NCBI GenBank assembly: GCA_013003155.1
Contig: JABDKF010000014.1
Coordinates: forward strand, 1 to 35,103
Direction: 5' to 3'
DNA length: 35,103 bases
Origin: Woeseia sp.
GTDB taxonomy: Bacteria > Pseudomonadota > Gammaproteobacteria > Steroidobacterales > Woeseiaceae
A program made the translations under genes and the position numbers. Positions 18,233 to 26,998 of the stretch are shown one piece after another. Under the pieces are notes generated by a model. It was not told where the DNA came from. It did no database searches and saw nothing but the letters and a program-made list of their open reading frames with translations. Within the stretch, counting starts at the first letter, position 1. Every line of letters starts with the position of its first letter.

Positions 18233-20308
18233 ATGCGTCAATTTGCTTTACTGCCAGTCGGCCGTGCCATGCTGACAAGCCTCTTTTTTGGCTTGTTGTT
18301 GGCTGGCTGTGGCGGCGGTGGTGGCAGCGACGGCGGGGGTGGCAACACGGGCGAGACAAATGTCGCTCCCGTTGCGAGCGCAGGGACAGATCAGACGGTC
18401 ACGGAACAAACTACGGTACAGCTGCTGGGCAGTGGTTCGGATGCGAACAGCGGAGATCAGCTGACGTATGCGTGGACCCAAACTGCCGGAACCGAGGTCG
18501 CCCTGACGAATCCGAATCAGCCGACCGCCAGTTTCGTCGCACCGGACGTGCAGCCAAATACACCCGAAACTCTGACGTTTCAGCTCACGGTGACGGACGA
18601 TAGCGGCCTGTCAGGAAATGACGGCGTAAGCGTTACCACCGTAGAGGGCAGTGCCACTGTGACGATCTCCGGTGCTGCGCGTTACGAGTTTGTCCCTCCC
18701 AATCCGAATTGTTTTGGACTCAACTACAACGCGATCGAAGTGCGTCCGATCCGCGGCGCGACGATCCAGATTTTCGACGCTACGAGCGGTGCGGAAATCG
18801 CCAGAGATGTGACCGGTGAAGACGGCGGCTACGCTTTTACCGTCGACGGAGGGACTGATGTTTTCCTGCGCGTAGTTTCAGAATTAAAGCGCACTGGCGC
18901 ATCCGGCTGGGATGTGGAAATCCGGGACAATACTGCGAACACCAGCTCGCCGCTGCAGGCGAGGCCAAAATATGTCCTCGACAGCAGCGTCTTCAATGCC
19001 GGCGGCGCGGATCAGTCGCGCACTCTGACCGCCGCAACAGGCTGGGGCGGCAACAGCTACAATGAGCCACGTGCCGCGGCGCCGTTTGCAGTGATGGATG
19101 CTATCTACAGCGCGATGTTGCTGGTGCTCTCCGCCGACGCCGGCGCAACGTTTCCGCCGCTTGATGCCTACTGGAGCGTCAACAACCGGTCGACGCCGGG
19201 CGCCTCGGCGTTCGACGAAGAAGATATCAAGAACGGCGACCTCGTCACGTCGTTCTATCGCACCGACATCGATGCCCTGTTCCTGTTGGGTCAGGCCAAC
19301 GAGGACACCGAAGAATTTGACGATCACGTCATCGTTCACGAGTGGGGTCATTATTTCGAGGACAATTTCTCCCGTACGGACACCGTCGGGGGTCCGCACG
19401 GGCAAGGAGACAGGCTTGATATGCGGCTCGCTTTTGGCGAAGGCTGGGCAACGGCGCTGTCGGGTATTGCGCTTGACAATCCCAACTATTGCGATACGCA
19501 GGGTCCCCGCCAGGCGAGCGGTTTCATCATCGATATCGAAAACGGCACGTCATCGCCGCGCGGCTTTTTCAGCGAGTTTTCCGTGCTGGAGCTGATCTAC
19601 GATTTGTGGGATGACACGGTCGAGCTGGGTGGCGGCGACACGGGCAGCGTGCCGTGGTCATCGATCTACAGAACGATGGTCGACAGACAAGCTGTCACGC
19701 CTGCTCATACAAGTATCTTCTCGTTCATGCAGGAGCTACAGGATGAAGATTCGTCGAGTATGGCGCTGTTGAACGACCTGCGGGCATTTCATGATATCAA
19801 TGGCACCGGCATCTACGGTGATGGCGAGACTAATGACGCTGGCAGCAGTGAGCCCGATGACGTAATTCCGGTCTATACCGATATCAGCACAAACGGCGTG
19901 CCGGTCAAGATTTGCAGCAACCGCCAGCACGATAGCGGCGCCAGCGGCAACAAGCTGTCCGAGTACCGCTTTCTGCGCATGACGATTACCATACCGTCCC
20001 GTTACGAGTTTGACATCGTGACCGACGCGGCCACTGTGGCAGAGCTGCCTGCCAATGACCCGGCGAACCAGAGCGATCCCAATCTACTCTTTTATCGCAA
20101 CGGCCAGATCCAGAATGTTTTCGTCAATGGCCAGCCACAGGGGCGTAGCACCGAGGCCAACCGCGAGAATTTCACCACGCCGAATATCCTGCAGCCGGGC
20201 GACTACGTCATGGACGTGGTGGAGTTTCGCCATACCGACCCGAATACTGACCGGAACGAATTTCCCGCGCGTAGCTGCTTTGACATGACCATCAATCCGT
20301 CAGCCTGA
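18233..20308 (+). CDS. PKD-type lipoprotein with gluzincin-like metalloprotease domain
   Basis: The frame can start at TTG 18221, but ATG 18233 begins the signal (MRQFALLPVGRAM ... LLLAGCGGGGG) with lipobox LAGC and a Gly-rich linker, giving 691 residues. Residues about 40-145 are a PKD/REJ-like Ig module (APVASAGTDQTV, LTYAWTQTAG, FQLTVTDDSG). About 150-240 looks like a carboxypeptidase-regulatory fold (RGATIQIFDATSG, GEDGGYAFTV). The zinc-site candidate is HEWGHYFED (His369, His373) with GEGWATALSG (Glu403) 30 residues later, the HExxH...E layout of gluzincins. The C-terminal part has several Cys and a beta-rich tail. It is probably anchored on the outer membrane or exported, acting on extracellular protein. 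The protease role is inferred from the motif. Confidence 0.75.
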   Translation: MRQFALLPVGRAMLTSLFFGLLLAGCGGGGGSDGGGGNTGETNVAPVASAGTDQTVTEQTTVQLLGSGSDANSGDQLTYAWTQTAGTEVALTNPNQPTASFVAPDVQPNTPETLTFQLTVTDDSGLSGNDGVSVTTVEGSATVTISGAARYEFVPPNPNCFGLNYNAIEVRPIRGATIQIFDATSGAEIARDVTGEDGGYAFTVDGGTDVFLRVVSELKRTGASGWDVEIRDNTANTSSPLQARPKYVLDSSVFNAGGADQSRTLTAATGWGGNSYNEPRAAAPFAVMDAIYSAMLLVLSADAGATFPPLDAYWSVNNRSTPGASAFDEEDIKNGDLVTSFYRTDIDALFLLGQANEDTEEFDDHVIVHEWGHYFEDNFSRTDTVGGPHGQGDRLDMRLAFGEGWATALSGIALDNPNYCDTQGPRQASGFIIDIENGTSSPRGFFSEFSVLELIYDLWDDTVELGGGDTGSVPWSSIYRTMVDRQAVTPAHTSIFSFMQELQDEDSSSMALLNDLRAFHDINGTGIYGDGETNDAGSSEPDDVIPVYTDISTNGVPVKICSNRQHDSGASGNKLSEYRFLRMTITIPSRYEFDIVTDAATVAELPANDPANQSDPNLLFYRNGQIQNVFVNGQPQGRSTEANRENFTTPNILQPGDYVMDVVEFRHTDPNTDRNEFPARSCFDMTINPSA

Positions 20309-20342
20309 TACGCTGCGTGACACTGACAAACAGGTTAGAACC

Positions 20343-20909
20343 ATGCGAACGAAAACCATCATTGGCAAATTGGGCCTCATCCTGTTGCTCGGTGCTGCCA
20401 CCGCCTGCCAGGAGAAAGCTCAGGCTCCGGCGATCGATGCCACGGCAACGACAGTTACACCTGCTGATAGCAGCGCTGTCTCGCCCGGGAAACCCTCGGC
20501 GCCTATAGCCATCGAATACCAGGTACTGGGTACGCCCATGGTCGGGCAACCCGTCGCTGTTGAGATTCGCGTGGTGTCCGAGCAGCCAGGCCAGACAATG
20601 AGACTTAGCTATTTTATTGATGACACTGACAGCCTGATGTTCGCCGACGCGCAACCGGAAAGTATCGCAATTGAGATTCCGGGTGACGCCGCATTCGCCG
20701 CGCGCCAGGTGCGTCTCGTACCGCAGCGCGAGGGTCGTGTTTATTTCAACGTGACGGCCGAAGTCCAGACAGCGAATGGCATGATGCTGAAATCACTAGC
20801 GGTGCCTATCGCGGTTGGCAGCAGCGCAGTCACGCTCGAGTTGAACGGTGAGCTGCAAGAAACTGCCGATGGAGAAAGCGTTATCTCCATGCCCGCGCGC
20901 GAGAACTGA
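20343..20909 (+). CDS. Small lipoprotein of unknown function, partner of the metalloprotease gene
   Basis: This 188-residue protein begins with a lipoprotein signal (KLGLILLLGAATAC; Cys22). A Ala/Thr/Pro/Ser-rich linker of about 30 residues follows, then a beta-rich domain (IAIEYQVLGTPMVGQPVAVE, MRLSYFID, VRLVPQREGRVYFNVTAEV) that looks like an immunoglobulin-type sandwich. It contains no recognised catalytic motif. It lies 34 bp after the metalloprotease-like gene in the same direction, so the two are probably co-transcribed and may act together at the cell surface. I know no family name for it. Confidence 0.7.
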   Translation: MRTKTIIGKLGLILLLGAATACQEKAQAPAIDATATTVTPADSSAVSPGKPSAPIAIEYQVLGTPMVGQPVAVEIRVVSEQPGQTMRLSYFIDDTDSLMFADAQPESIAIEIPGDAAFAARQVRLVPQREGRVYFNVTAEVQTANGMMLKSLAVPIAVGSSAVTLELNGELQETADGESVISMPAREN

Positions 20910-21021
20910 TCAGGACGACTGGCGGGCGGCGTTTGTCGAAGCGTTCAAACATTATGTCAAGGAGAAATCGAGCGTCGTAGCGGCGGTCGCCGAGCCGCAA
21001 TTTATACGAACTCTGAAGTAA
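20869..21021 (+). CDS. Possible 50-residue ORF overlapping the lipoprotein end
   Basis: An ATG at 20869 opens a frame that overlaps the last 41 nt of the lipoprotein gene and ends at TAA 21019-21021. The second half (DDWRAAFVEAFKHYVKEK, then VVAAVAEPQFIRTLK) reads like an amphipathic helical protein segment, and about two thirds of its third codon positions are G or C. There is no good ribosome site, so it would rely on translational coupling. It could be a real small protein, a gene remnant or chance. I know no homologue. Confidence 0.25.
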   Translation: MEKALSPCPRARTDQDDWRAAFVEAFKHYVKEKSSVVAAVAEPQFIRTLK

Positions 21022-21271
21022 AACGCGTAAGCTATTGAAAAGTATATAAGTGATTGATTCCGGGAATAATTTCCCAATGCCTTTCCGGAATCGAGACAGA
21101 CATCACAGTCGCCGATCACCCGCGTTACTAAAGTGAGCGATCACTGTTGTCGGTTGGTGTAGCGAGGCGCCCGCAGGCAGCGAGAACTATAAACTTTGTT
21201 TGGAATCGCAGGTTTAGCAAACAAGGATTAGTGCGCGATTAATCGCGCCATGATGCGGGGCGCATTGGCGA
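21022..21271 (+). other. Leader of the GGDEF-EAL gene with a 16-bp perfect palindrome
   Basis: This stretch holds no gene. At 21233-21248 lies the perfect palindrome GCGCGATTAATCGCGC, ending 23 bp before the start codon of the c-di-GMP gene. An 18-codon frame (ATG 21250 to TAA 21306) overlaps the main start in another frame. The palindrome could be an operator or a 5' UTR hairpin. Confidence 0.5.
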
Positions 21272-24200
21272 ATGGAAATCGACGAGCAGCAGACAGTCGA
21301 CGCTAAACAATCCGAGCAACAGCAAATAGATCTCAAGCTTCTGGTCCAGTTACTTAACGACCAGTATGCGCAGTTGCAGGAATCCGTTAGCGAGTCGTTA
21401 ACGCAAACGTTGACGCAAACTCTGGCAGGCAAGCTCGCTATCCCAGGCGTTGCAGACTCTGCGGCGCCGCCGGACAAGATCGTGTCATCGGTCGAAGCCA
21501 TTTTCGATAGCGTGACTGACGCGTTGTTGTCGGTGAGCGCGGGCGGCCTCATCCGGAATTGCAACAAGGTCTGTTCCCGCTACTTCGATATCAGCAAGGA
21601 AAAACTGATTGGCTTGCCTTTGAGCCATTTGCTGCCGGATGCGAAGGATGAAAATCTGGTCGAGTTTCTGCAGCCGTTCATGACAAACCTCGACGATACG
21701 CATGTTGAACTTCACAGTGGTGAGATAACGGCGATATCGCAAAGCGGCCGCGAATTTATCACTGAAATCAACGCGAGTCGGCTAGCCTCTGCGGATGAAG
21801 ATGTCTTTGTCATCAGCTTGCGGGATATAACCGGTCGCCATGAGGCAGAGTGCGCGCTGCGCGATAACGAGGAGCGCTATCGGGCGCTCGTCGAGAACGC
21901 TCCGGAAGCAATCGTCGTTCTGGACGTCGATGCCGCGTGTTTCTGCGACGCGAACGAGAATGCCTGCGAGCTTTTCAATTTGCCCCGCGCACGGCTCTTA
22001 AGCGTTGGTCCGGAAGCCATCAGCCCTGAATCACAGCCAGATGGGACCCCATCGTTCGGTGTACGACGCGGCTATGTTGACCGCGCATTAAACGGTGAAC
22101 ACCCCATTTTTGAATGGCTGCACCGCGACTCCAACGGCCGCAATATCCCTTGTGAGGTTCGCTTCAGCCGTTTGCCCGCAGGGGAACGCCGGCTAATACG
22201 CGTTAGCATTACTGATATCAGCGAACGCAAACGCAATGAGGAGCTGGCGTACGCACAGAACAAAATTCTGGAAATGATTGCGGCAAGCACGCCGTTTGAT
22301 CGCACGATGCGTTCAATTTGCCGCTGCACGGAAAGAATCGGCAGCGGCATGCGCGCGGCGGTCATGTTACTGGACGGTACGCAGACGACACTCAGTGTGG
22401 AAGAGGCACCGGGCCTGCCGGATCCGTTTCGGGTTCAGCTTGATTTTTCCCGTATCGCTGATCACAGCATCGCCTGCGGCGTCGCCGCGCACCGTGGCCA
22501 GGAAAAGATTGTGCAAAACATCGCACAGGATGGCGGTTGGCAAAGACTGCATGCGCTCGCTGACAAGTACGGAATTCGTGCGTGCTGGTCTTTTCCGCTG
22601 TTTGGCGAGGCGGGCCAGGTTATTGGCACATTAGACGTGTACCTGGACGAGGCGCGTCAGCCGAGCACGGACGAGTTGGACAAAATGGGCCGCATGACCA
22701 AGCTGGCCGGAATCGCCATCAAACGCCAGCAGGATGAAGAAAAACTGCGGCGTAGTGAAGGTCGCTATCGCGGCCTGTTCGAGAACGTCATCGACGGCGT
22801 GTATATCGCATCGCGCGAGGGTGATTTGCTCACCGTCAACCCGGCACTGGTCGATATGCTCGGCTACGACAGCGTGCAAGATCTTAAAAGCGTCGGGCGT
22901 ACGCCGATATTGTATGTAAACCCGATTGATCGGGAACGCGTGTTCGCGCGCCTCGAAGCCCAGGGCGTCGTTAAAAACTTTGAATACCGTTTGCGCCGCA
23001 AGGACGGTCGCGAGATCGTCGTGCTGGAGAATTCGCGCGCTGTTTACGACAAGGACGGAAAGATTGTTGCGCATGAAGGTACGATCACGGATATCACCGA
23101 GCGCAAAATTGCCGAAACGCGGGTCTTCGAAGAAAAAGAACGCGCCCAGGTCACCTTGCAGTCTATTGGCGATGGCGTAATAACCACAGACTCAAACGGT
23201 TGCATTGACTACATCAACCCTGTCGCGCAGGACCTCTCCGGCTGGGATATTCGTTCGGCACGCGGCAAGCCGATCGAAAAAATCATGACGATCGTTAACG
23301 AACATACCCGCAGGTCCGTGGAAAACCCTGTGACGCGTTGCCTCAAGGAAGGAAGATCCATAGCACTTGCTGAAAATTCTGTGCTGATTTCGAAGCAGGG
23401 CGGCGAGATACCGATCCAGGATTCCGCGGCACCAATCAGAGATCGAATTGGCAATATTGTGGGCGCCGTGATGGTGTTTCATGATGTCAGTAAGGAAACA
23501 CGGCTGTTCCGCCAGTTGTCGTACCAGGCCTCGCATGACCCGATTACCGGCCTGATCAATCGTCGTGAATTTGAAAATCAGCTTGTCTCCGCGCTGGACA
23601 GCACACGTAGCAATACGGAGCTGACGCACGCCGTGCTTTATATTGACCTGGATCAATTCAAGGTAGTCAACGACACTTTTGGCCATACGTCGGGCGACGA
23701 GCTGTTGCTGCAAGTTTCCGAGATTATAAAAGCCAACATCCGTTCAACCGATGTTCTTGCTCGCCTCGGTGGCGACGAATTCGGGGTACTGCTTGAACGC
23801 TGTGACGAATGCCGCGCGATGGACGTTGCCGAGTCGATTCGTTCGGCTATCGAAGAGTATCGCTTCTCGTGGCAGGGCGCGTTTACCAACGTTCGCTGCT
23901 CGATCGGCGTTGTTGTCGCAGATTATGAAAGCCCAAGCGTTGCCAGCGTCATGAGTTCCGCCGACGTCGCCTGCTACTCGGCCAAGGATATGGGCCGCAA
24001 TCAGATTCACCTGTACCAGGACAGCGACGCATCGGTACGCCACGAGGAAATGAAGTGGGTTTCAAGGATAACGAGTGCGGTAGAGGATGACCGGCTCGAG
24101 CTTTACTTCCAACCCATTGTCGGCATCGGCCCCGCCCATGAAAATGCTGCCGGGCATTACGAACTATTGTTGCGTATGCGGGATGAAAACGGTGACCTTG

Positions 24201-24841
24201 TCACGCCGGATCAATTTATCCCGGCCGCAGAGCGCTATAACATGATGTCAACTCTGGATCGTTGGGTTGTCCGTGAAGCGTTGACAAAACTCGCAGATCG
24301 CAGCGATGTTGAAAATGCACACTACACGCTTGCGATAAACCTGTCCGGTACGAGCCTTAGTGAAGACAGATTTCTCGAGTACGTGATCAAGGAGCTCGAG
24401 ACGCATAAGCTGCCGGCAGGCGCTATCTGCTTTGAGATCACAGAAACCGCAGCAATCTCAAATCTGTCGCGGGTCGTGCACTTCATGCAGGTGCTCAAGA
24501 AACTCGGCTGCAAATTCTCGCTGGATGATTTCGGCAGTGGCCTGTCGTCATTTGCATACCTCAAAACCTTGCCCGTCGATTACATCAAGATTGACGGCCA
24601 CTTCATTCGTAATGTTGCGGAAAACACGGTCGACGAAAGCATGGTTCGTGCGATCAGCCAGGTTGGTAACGCGATGGGTATCGAAACCATTGCGGAGCGT
24701 GTGGAAACCCAGGTCGTAATGGACAAGCTCGGTGAGATTGGCGTGGCCTACGTGCAGGGCTACCTGATTGCACGGCCGACATCCGTGGCATCTTTCCGGC
24801 CATGGGGCGCGGAGGACGATGTCGCACCCATGCTCGCCTGA
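21272..24841 (+). CDS. PAS-GAF-PAS-GGDEF-EAL cyclic-di-GMP signalling protein
   Basis: This 1189-residue cytoplasmic protein has no membrane segment. In order: a helical N-terminus, two PAS domains (about 75-195 and 205-325), a GAF domain (about 335-480), two more PAS domains (about 485-605 and 615-740), GGDEF (about 745-915) and EAL (about 930-1180). The GGDEF motif is intact (RLGGDEF, about 831-837) and preceded by an RxxD inhibitory site (RSTD) five residues upstream. The EAL domain keeps the key residues: ELLLR near 963, AINLSG, EITET, DDFGSG, YIKIDG, AERVET and VQGYLIARP. Both synthesis and hydrolysis of c-di-GMP are therefore possible. Input signals are unknown. ATG 21272 has no classic ribosome site, and a palindrome sits just upstream. 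Confidence 0.93.
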   Translation: MEIDEQQTVDAKQSEQQQIDLKLLVQLLNDQYAQLQESVSESLTQTLTQTLAGKLAIPGVADSAAPPDKIVSSVEAIFDSVTDALLSVSAGGLIRNCNKVCSRYFDISKEKLIGLPLSHLLPDAKDENLVEFLQPFMTNLDDTHVELHSGEITAISQSGREFITEINASRLASADEDVFVISLRDITGRHEAECALRDNEERYRALVENAPEAIVVLDVDAACFCDANENACELFNLPRARLLSVGPEAISPESQPDGTPSFGVRRGYVDRALNGEHPIFEWLHRDSNGRNIPCEVRFSRLPAGERRLIRVSITDISERKRNEELAYAQNKILEMIAASTPFDRTMRSICRCTERIGSGMRAAVMLLDGTQTTLSVEEAPGLPDPFRVQLDFSRIADHSIACGVAAHRGQEKIVQNIAQDGGWQRLHALADKYGIRACWSFPLFGEAGQVIGTLDVYLDEARQPSTDELDKMGRMTKLAGIAIKRQQDEEKLRRSEGRYRGLFENVIDGVYIASREGDLLTVNPALVDMLGYDSVQDLKSVGRTPILYVNPIDRERVFARLEAQGVVKNFEYRLRRKDGREIVVLENSRAVYDKDGKIVAHEGTITDITERKIAETRVFEEKERAQVTLQSIGDGVITTDSNGCIDYINPVAQDLSGWDIRSARGKPIEKIMTIVNEHTRRSVENPVTRCLKEGRSIALAENSVLISKQGGEIPIQDSAAPIRDRIGNIVGAVMVFHDVSKETRLFRQLSYQASHDPITGLINRREFENQLVSALDSTRSNTELTHAVLYIDLDQFKVVNDTFGHTSGDELLLQVSEIIKANIRSTDVLARLGGDEFGVLLERCDECRAMDVAESIRSAIEEYRFSWQGAFTNVRCSIGVVVADYESPSVASVMSSADVACYSAKDMGRNQIHLYQDSDASVRHEEMKWVSRITSAVEDDRLELYFQPIVGIGPAHENAAGHYELLLRMRDENGDLVTPDQFIPAAERYNMMSTLDRWVVREALTKLADRSDVENAHYTLAINLSGTSLSEDRFLEYVIKELETHKLPAGAICFEITETAAISNLSRVVHFMQVLKKLGCKFSLDDFGSGLSSFAYLKTLPVDYIKIDGHFIRNVAENTVDESMVRAISQVGNAMGIETIAERVETQVVMDKLGEIGVAYVQGYLIARPTSVASFRPWGAEDDVAPMLA

Positions 24842-24899
24842 TACCGATAGCAACCCTCCTGCGGTACACTGTGCGTCACGCATTCTGTGACTCCAGGTA

Positions 24900-25721
24900 A
24901 TGACGGACAATAAGAGCAATAAAACTCTGCCCGCGGACACCCTGCTGGCGGCCGACGAGCCCGCGCCATTTCGCGTATTGAACCCTGATTCGACGAGCTC
25001 CCTGTTGCTGGTTTGCGACCATGCAAGCCGTCGTATTCCGGCTGCACTGGGCGTAATGGGGCTTGATCCGCCTGCGCTGCGCTGTCATTTGGCCTGGGAC
25101 ATCGGCGCGGGCGCCCTCACGGAACACCTGGCAAAGCGCCTCAACGTGACCGCGGTGTTGTGCAACTATTCGCGCCTGGTGGTTGACTGCAATCGGCAGC
25201 TTCTCGATCCACAGGCATTTCTCGAATACAGCGATGGTGTCATCGTCTATGGCAACCGCGGTTTGAGTGAAGAACAAAAAGAAACCCGCGCCCGGGAAAT
25301 ATTCTGGCCGTATCACGAGGCCGTTGCCGGGCAAATCAGCCGTCTGCAGAAACTGGATGCGACGCCTGCCATTTTGGCCATTCACAGTTTCACGCCGGTT
25401 TTTAACGGTGTATTCCGTCCCTGGGAAATCGGAATCCTGTGGGACAAGGACGCTGATGTTCCTGATATTTTAATACCGGCGTTGCGCGAGGCTGGCTTTA
25501 ACGTCGGTGACAACGAACCGTACTCGGGACGCGCGCCTCAGGACTACACGCTCGATCACCACGCCGAAGCGGCTGGCCTGCAGCACGCCGGCGTCGAGGT
25601 GCGTCAGGACCTCATCGCCCATTCGGACGGCGTATTGAAGATGGCCGACGCATTCGAAAAGGTCTTGAAAACCATGCCCGAGGCGCTTGGGCGAAAAGGC
25701 TCAGCTGCGTTGTTGGCTTAG
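24900..25721 (+). CDS. N-formylglutamate amidohydrolase family protein
   Basis: This 273-residue protein has the family blocks LLLVCDHASRRIP (36-48), the HLAWDIGAGALTEHLAKRL segment, the SRLVVDCNR motif and AIHSFTPVF, with DHHAEAAG and VEVRQDLI near the end. Characterised members (HutG type) hydrolyse N-formyl-L-glutamate to glutamate and formate with a metal ion. This gene belongs to the broader predicted group, and no other histidine-degradation gene is nearby, so the true substrate may be another N-acyl or amide compound. It lies 58 bp after the c-di-GMP gene and 41 bp before a YbdK-type ligase, and the three probably share a transcript. The start is ATG 24900 with AGG close in front. Confidence 0.85.
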   Translation: MTDNKSNKTLPADTLLAADEPAPFRVLNPDSTSSLLLVCDHASRRIPAALGVMGLDPPALRCHLAWDIGAGALTEHLAKRLNVTAVLCNYSRLVVDCNRQLLDPQAFLEYSDGVIVYGNRGLSEEQKETRAREIFWPYHEAVAGQISRLQKLDATPAILAIHSFTPVFNGVFRPWEIGILWDKDADVPDILIPALREAGFNVGDNEPYSGRAPQDYTLDHHAEAAGLQHAGVEVRQDLIAHSDGVLKMADAFEKVLKTMPEALGRKGSAALLA

Positions 25722-25762
25722 CATCGGGAAAACGAAAAAACATAAAAAGCAGGGGTACATCC

Positions 25763-26899
25763 ATGTTTCTACGTGATCCGGAATTTACGATCGGAATCGA
25801 AGAAGAGTACTTGCTGGTTGACAAGGAACACCGGGGGCTCGTCGCAGATCCGCCTGCTTCATTCATCAGCGAATGCGAGGATGAAATCGGTAGCCAGGTG
25901 ACCCCCGAGCTGTTGCGCTCGCAGGTCGAGGTGGGCACAAAGGTGTGCGCCAATGTGCAGGAAGCACGCGCCGATTTGGCAAAGTTGCGGCGTGGCATCA
26001 TCAAAGTGGCCGATCGTCACGGTATCGCGCCCATCGCCGCATCAACGCATCCGTTTAGCCGCTGGGTTGATCAAAAGCACACAGACAAAGAGCGCTACGA
26101 CTCGCTGACAACGGAGATGGCCGGGGCTGCCCGGCGCCTCGTGATCTGCGGTATGCACGTGCATGTCGGCATCGGCGACGACAACCTGCGCATCGACATC
26201 ATGAATCAGCTGAGTTACTTCCTGCCACATCTGCTCGCACTTTCCTGTTCATCGCCGTTTTGGGAAGGGCACGACACGGGCCTGAAAAGTTACCGACTCA
26301 CTATTTTCGATGCGCTGCCCCGTACGGGTGTGCCCGAGCGGTTCCAGAGTTATGCCGAGTACCAACGTCACGTCGATATCCTCGTCAATGCCGGCATGAT
26401 CCAGGACTCCACCAAGATCTGGTGGGACCTGCGTCCCAGCGGCCGGTTTCCAACCCTGGAATCGCGCATCATGGATGTCTGCACGCGGCTGGACGACGCC
26501 ATCGCGATCGCAGCATTGCTGTTGTGCCTGATGCGAATGCTGTATCGATTGCGCTGCAGGAACCAGCGCTGGCGCCAGTACACACCCATGCTGATTCGCG
26601 AAAATCGCTGGCGGGCCATGCGTTACAGTTTTGACGAGGGCATGATCGACTTCGCGAAGGGTGAGCTGGTGCCCTACAGCGAGCTGATTGCGGAAATTCT
26701 GGATCTGACCTACGAGGATGCCGAGGCTCTCGGTTGTGAAGCGGAAGTGGGCTCTGTGAGGGATATTCTTAGCCGCGGTACCAGTGCGCACCGCCAGCTT
26801 CGTGCCCACGGCCTGGCGGCCGCGGCCGGCAAGACCCCCCAGGAGTGCCTGAACGCCGTCGTCGACACGCTGATTGCCGATACCCGCGAGGCTTTGTAG
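25763..26899 (+). CDS. ybdK: YbdK-type carboxylate-amine ligase (GCS2 family)
   Basis: This 378-residue protein is close in length to E. coli YbdK (372). It has the GCS2 opening FTIGIEEEYLLVD (8-20) with clustered metal-binding glutamates, ASTHPFSRW, the CGMHVHVGI strand and the RFPTLESRIMDVC block. The family uses ATP to join glutamate to an amine; YbdK has weak gamma-glutamylcysteine ligase activity in vitro and its physiological substrate is not settled. A strong ribosome site (AGGGG) precedes ATG 25763. The gene pairs with an amidohydrolase, so the two may make and break the same kind of amide bond, which is an inference. Confidence 0.9.
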   Translation: MFLRDPEFTIGIEEEYLLVDKEHRGLVADPPASFISECEDEIGSQVTPELLRSQVEVGTKVCANVQEARADLAKLRRGIIKVADRHGIAPIAASTHPFSRWVDQKHTDKERYDSLTTEMAGAARRLVICGMHVHVGIGDDNLRIDIMNQLSYFLPHLLALSCSSPFWEGHDTGLKSYRLTIFDALPRTGVPERFQSYAEYQRHVDILVNAGMIQDSTKIWWDLRPSGRFPTLESRIMDVCTRLDDAIAIAALLLCLMRMLYRLRCRNQRWRQYTPMLIRENRWRAMRYSFDEGMIDFAKGELVPYSELIAEILDLTYEDAEALGCEAEVGSVRDILSRGTSAHRQLRAHGLAAAAGKTPQECLNAVVDTLIADTREAL

Positions 26900-26998
26900 G
26901 CCACCGTTAGCCCCTTCCAGGCACCACGGCTTTACGGCACTAACTGCCGGGATTGCGGCACAGGTCGCATTGTCGTCGACCGGGTCTGCCTAAACTCC

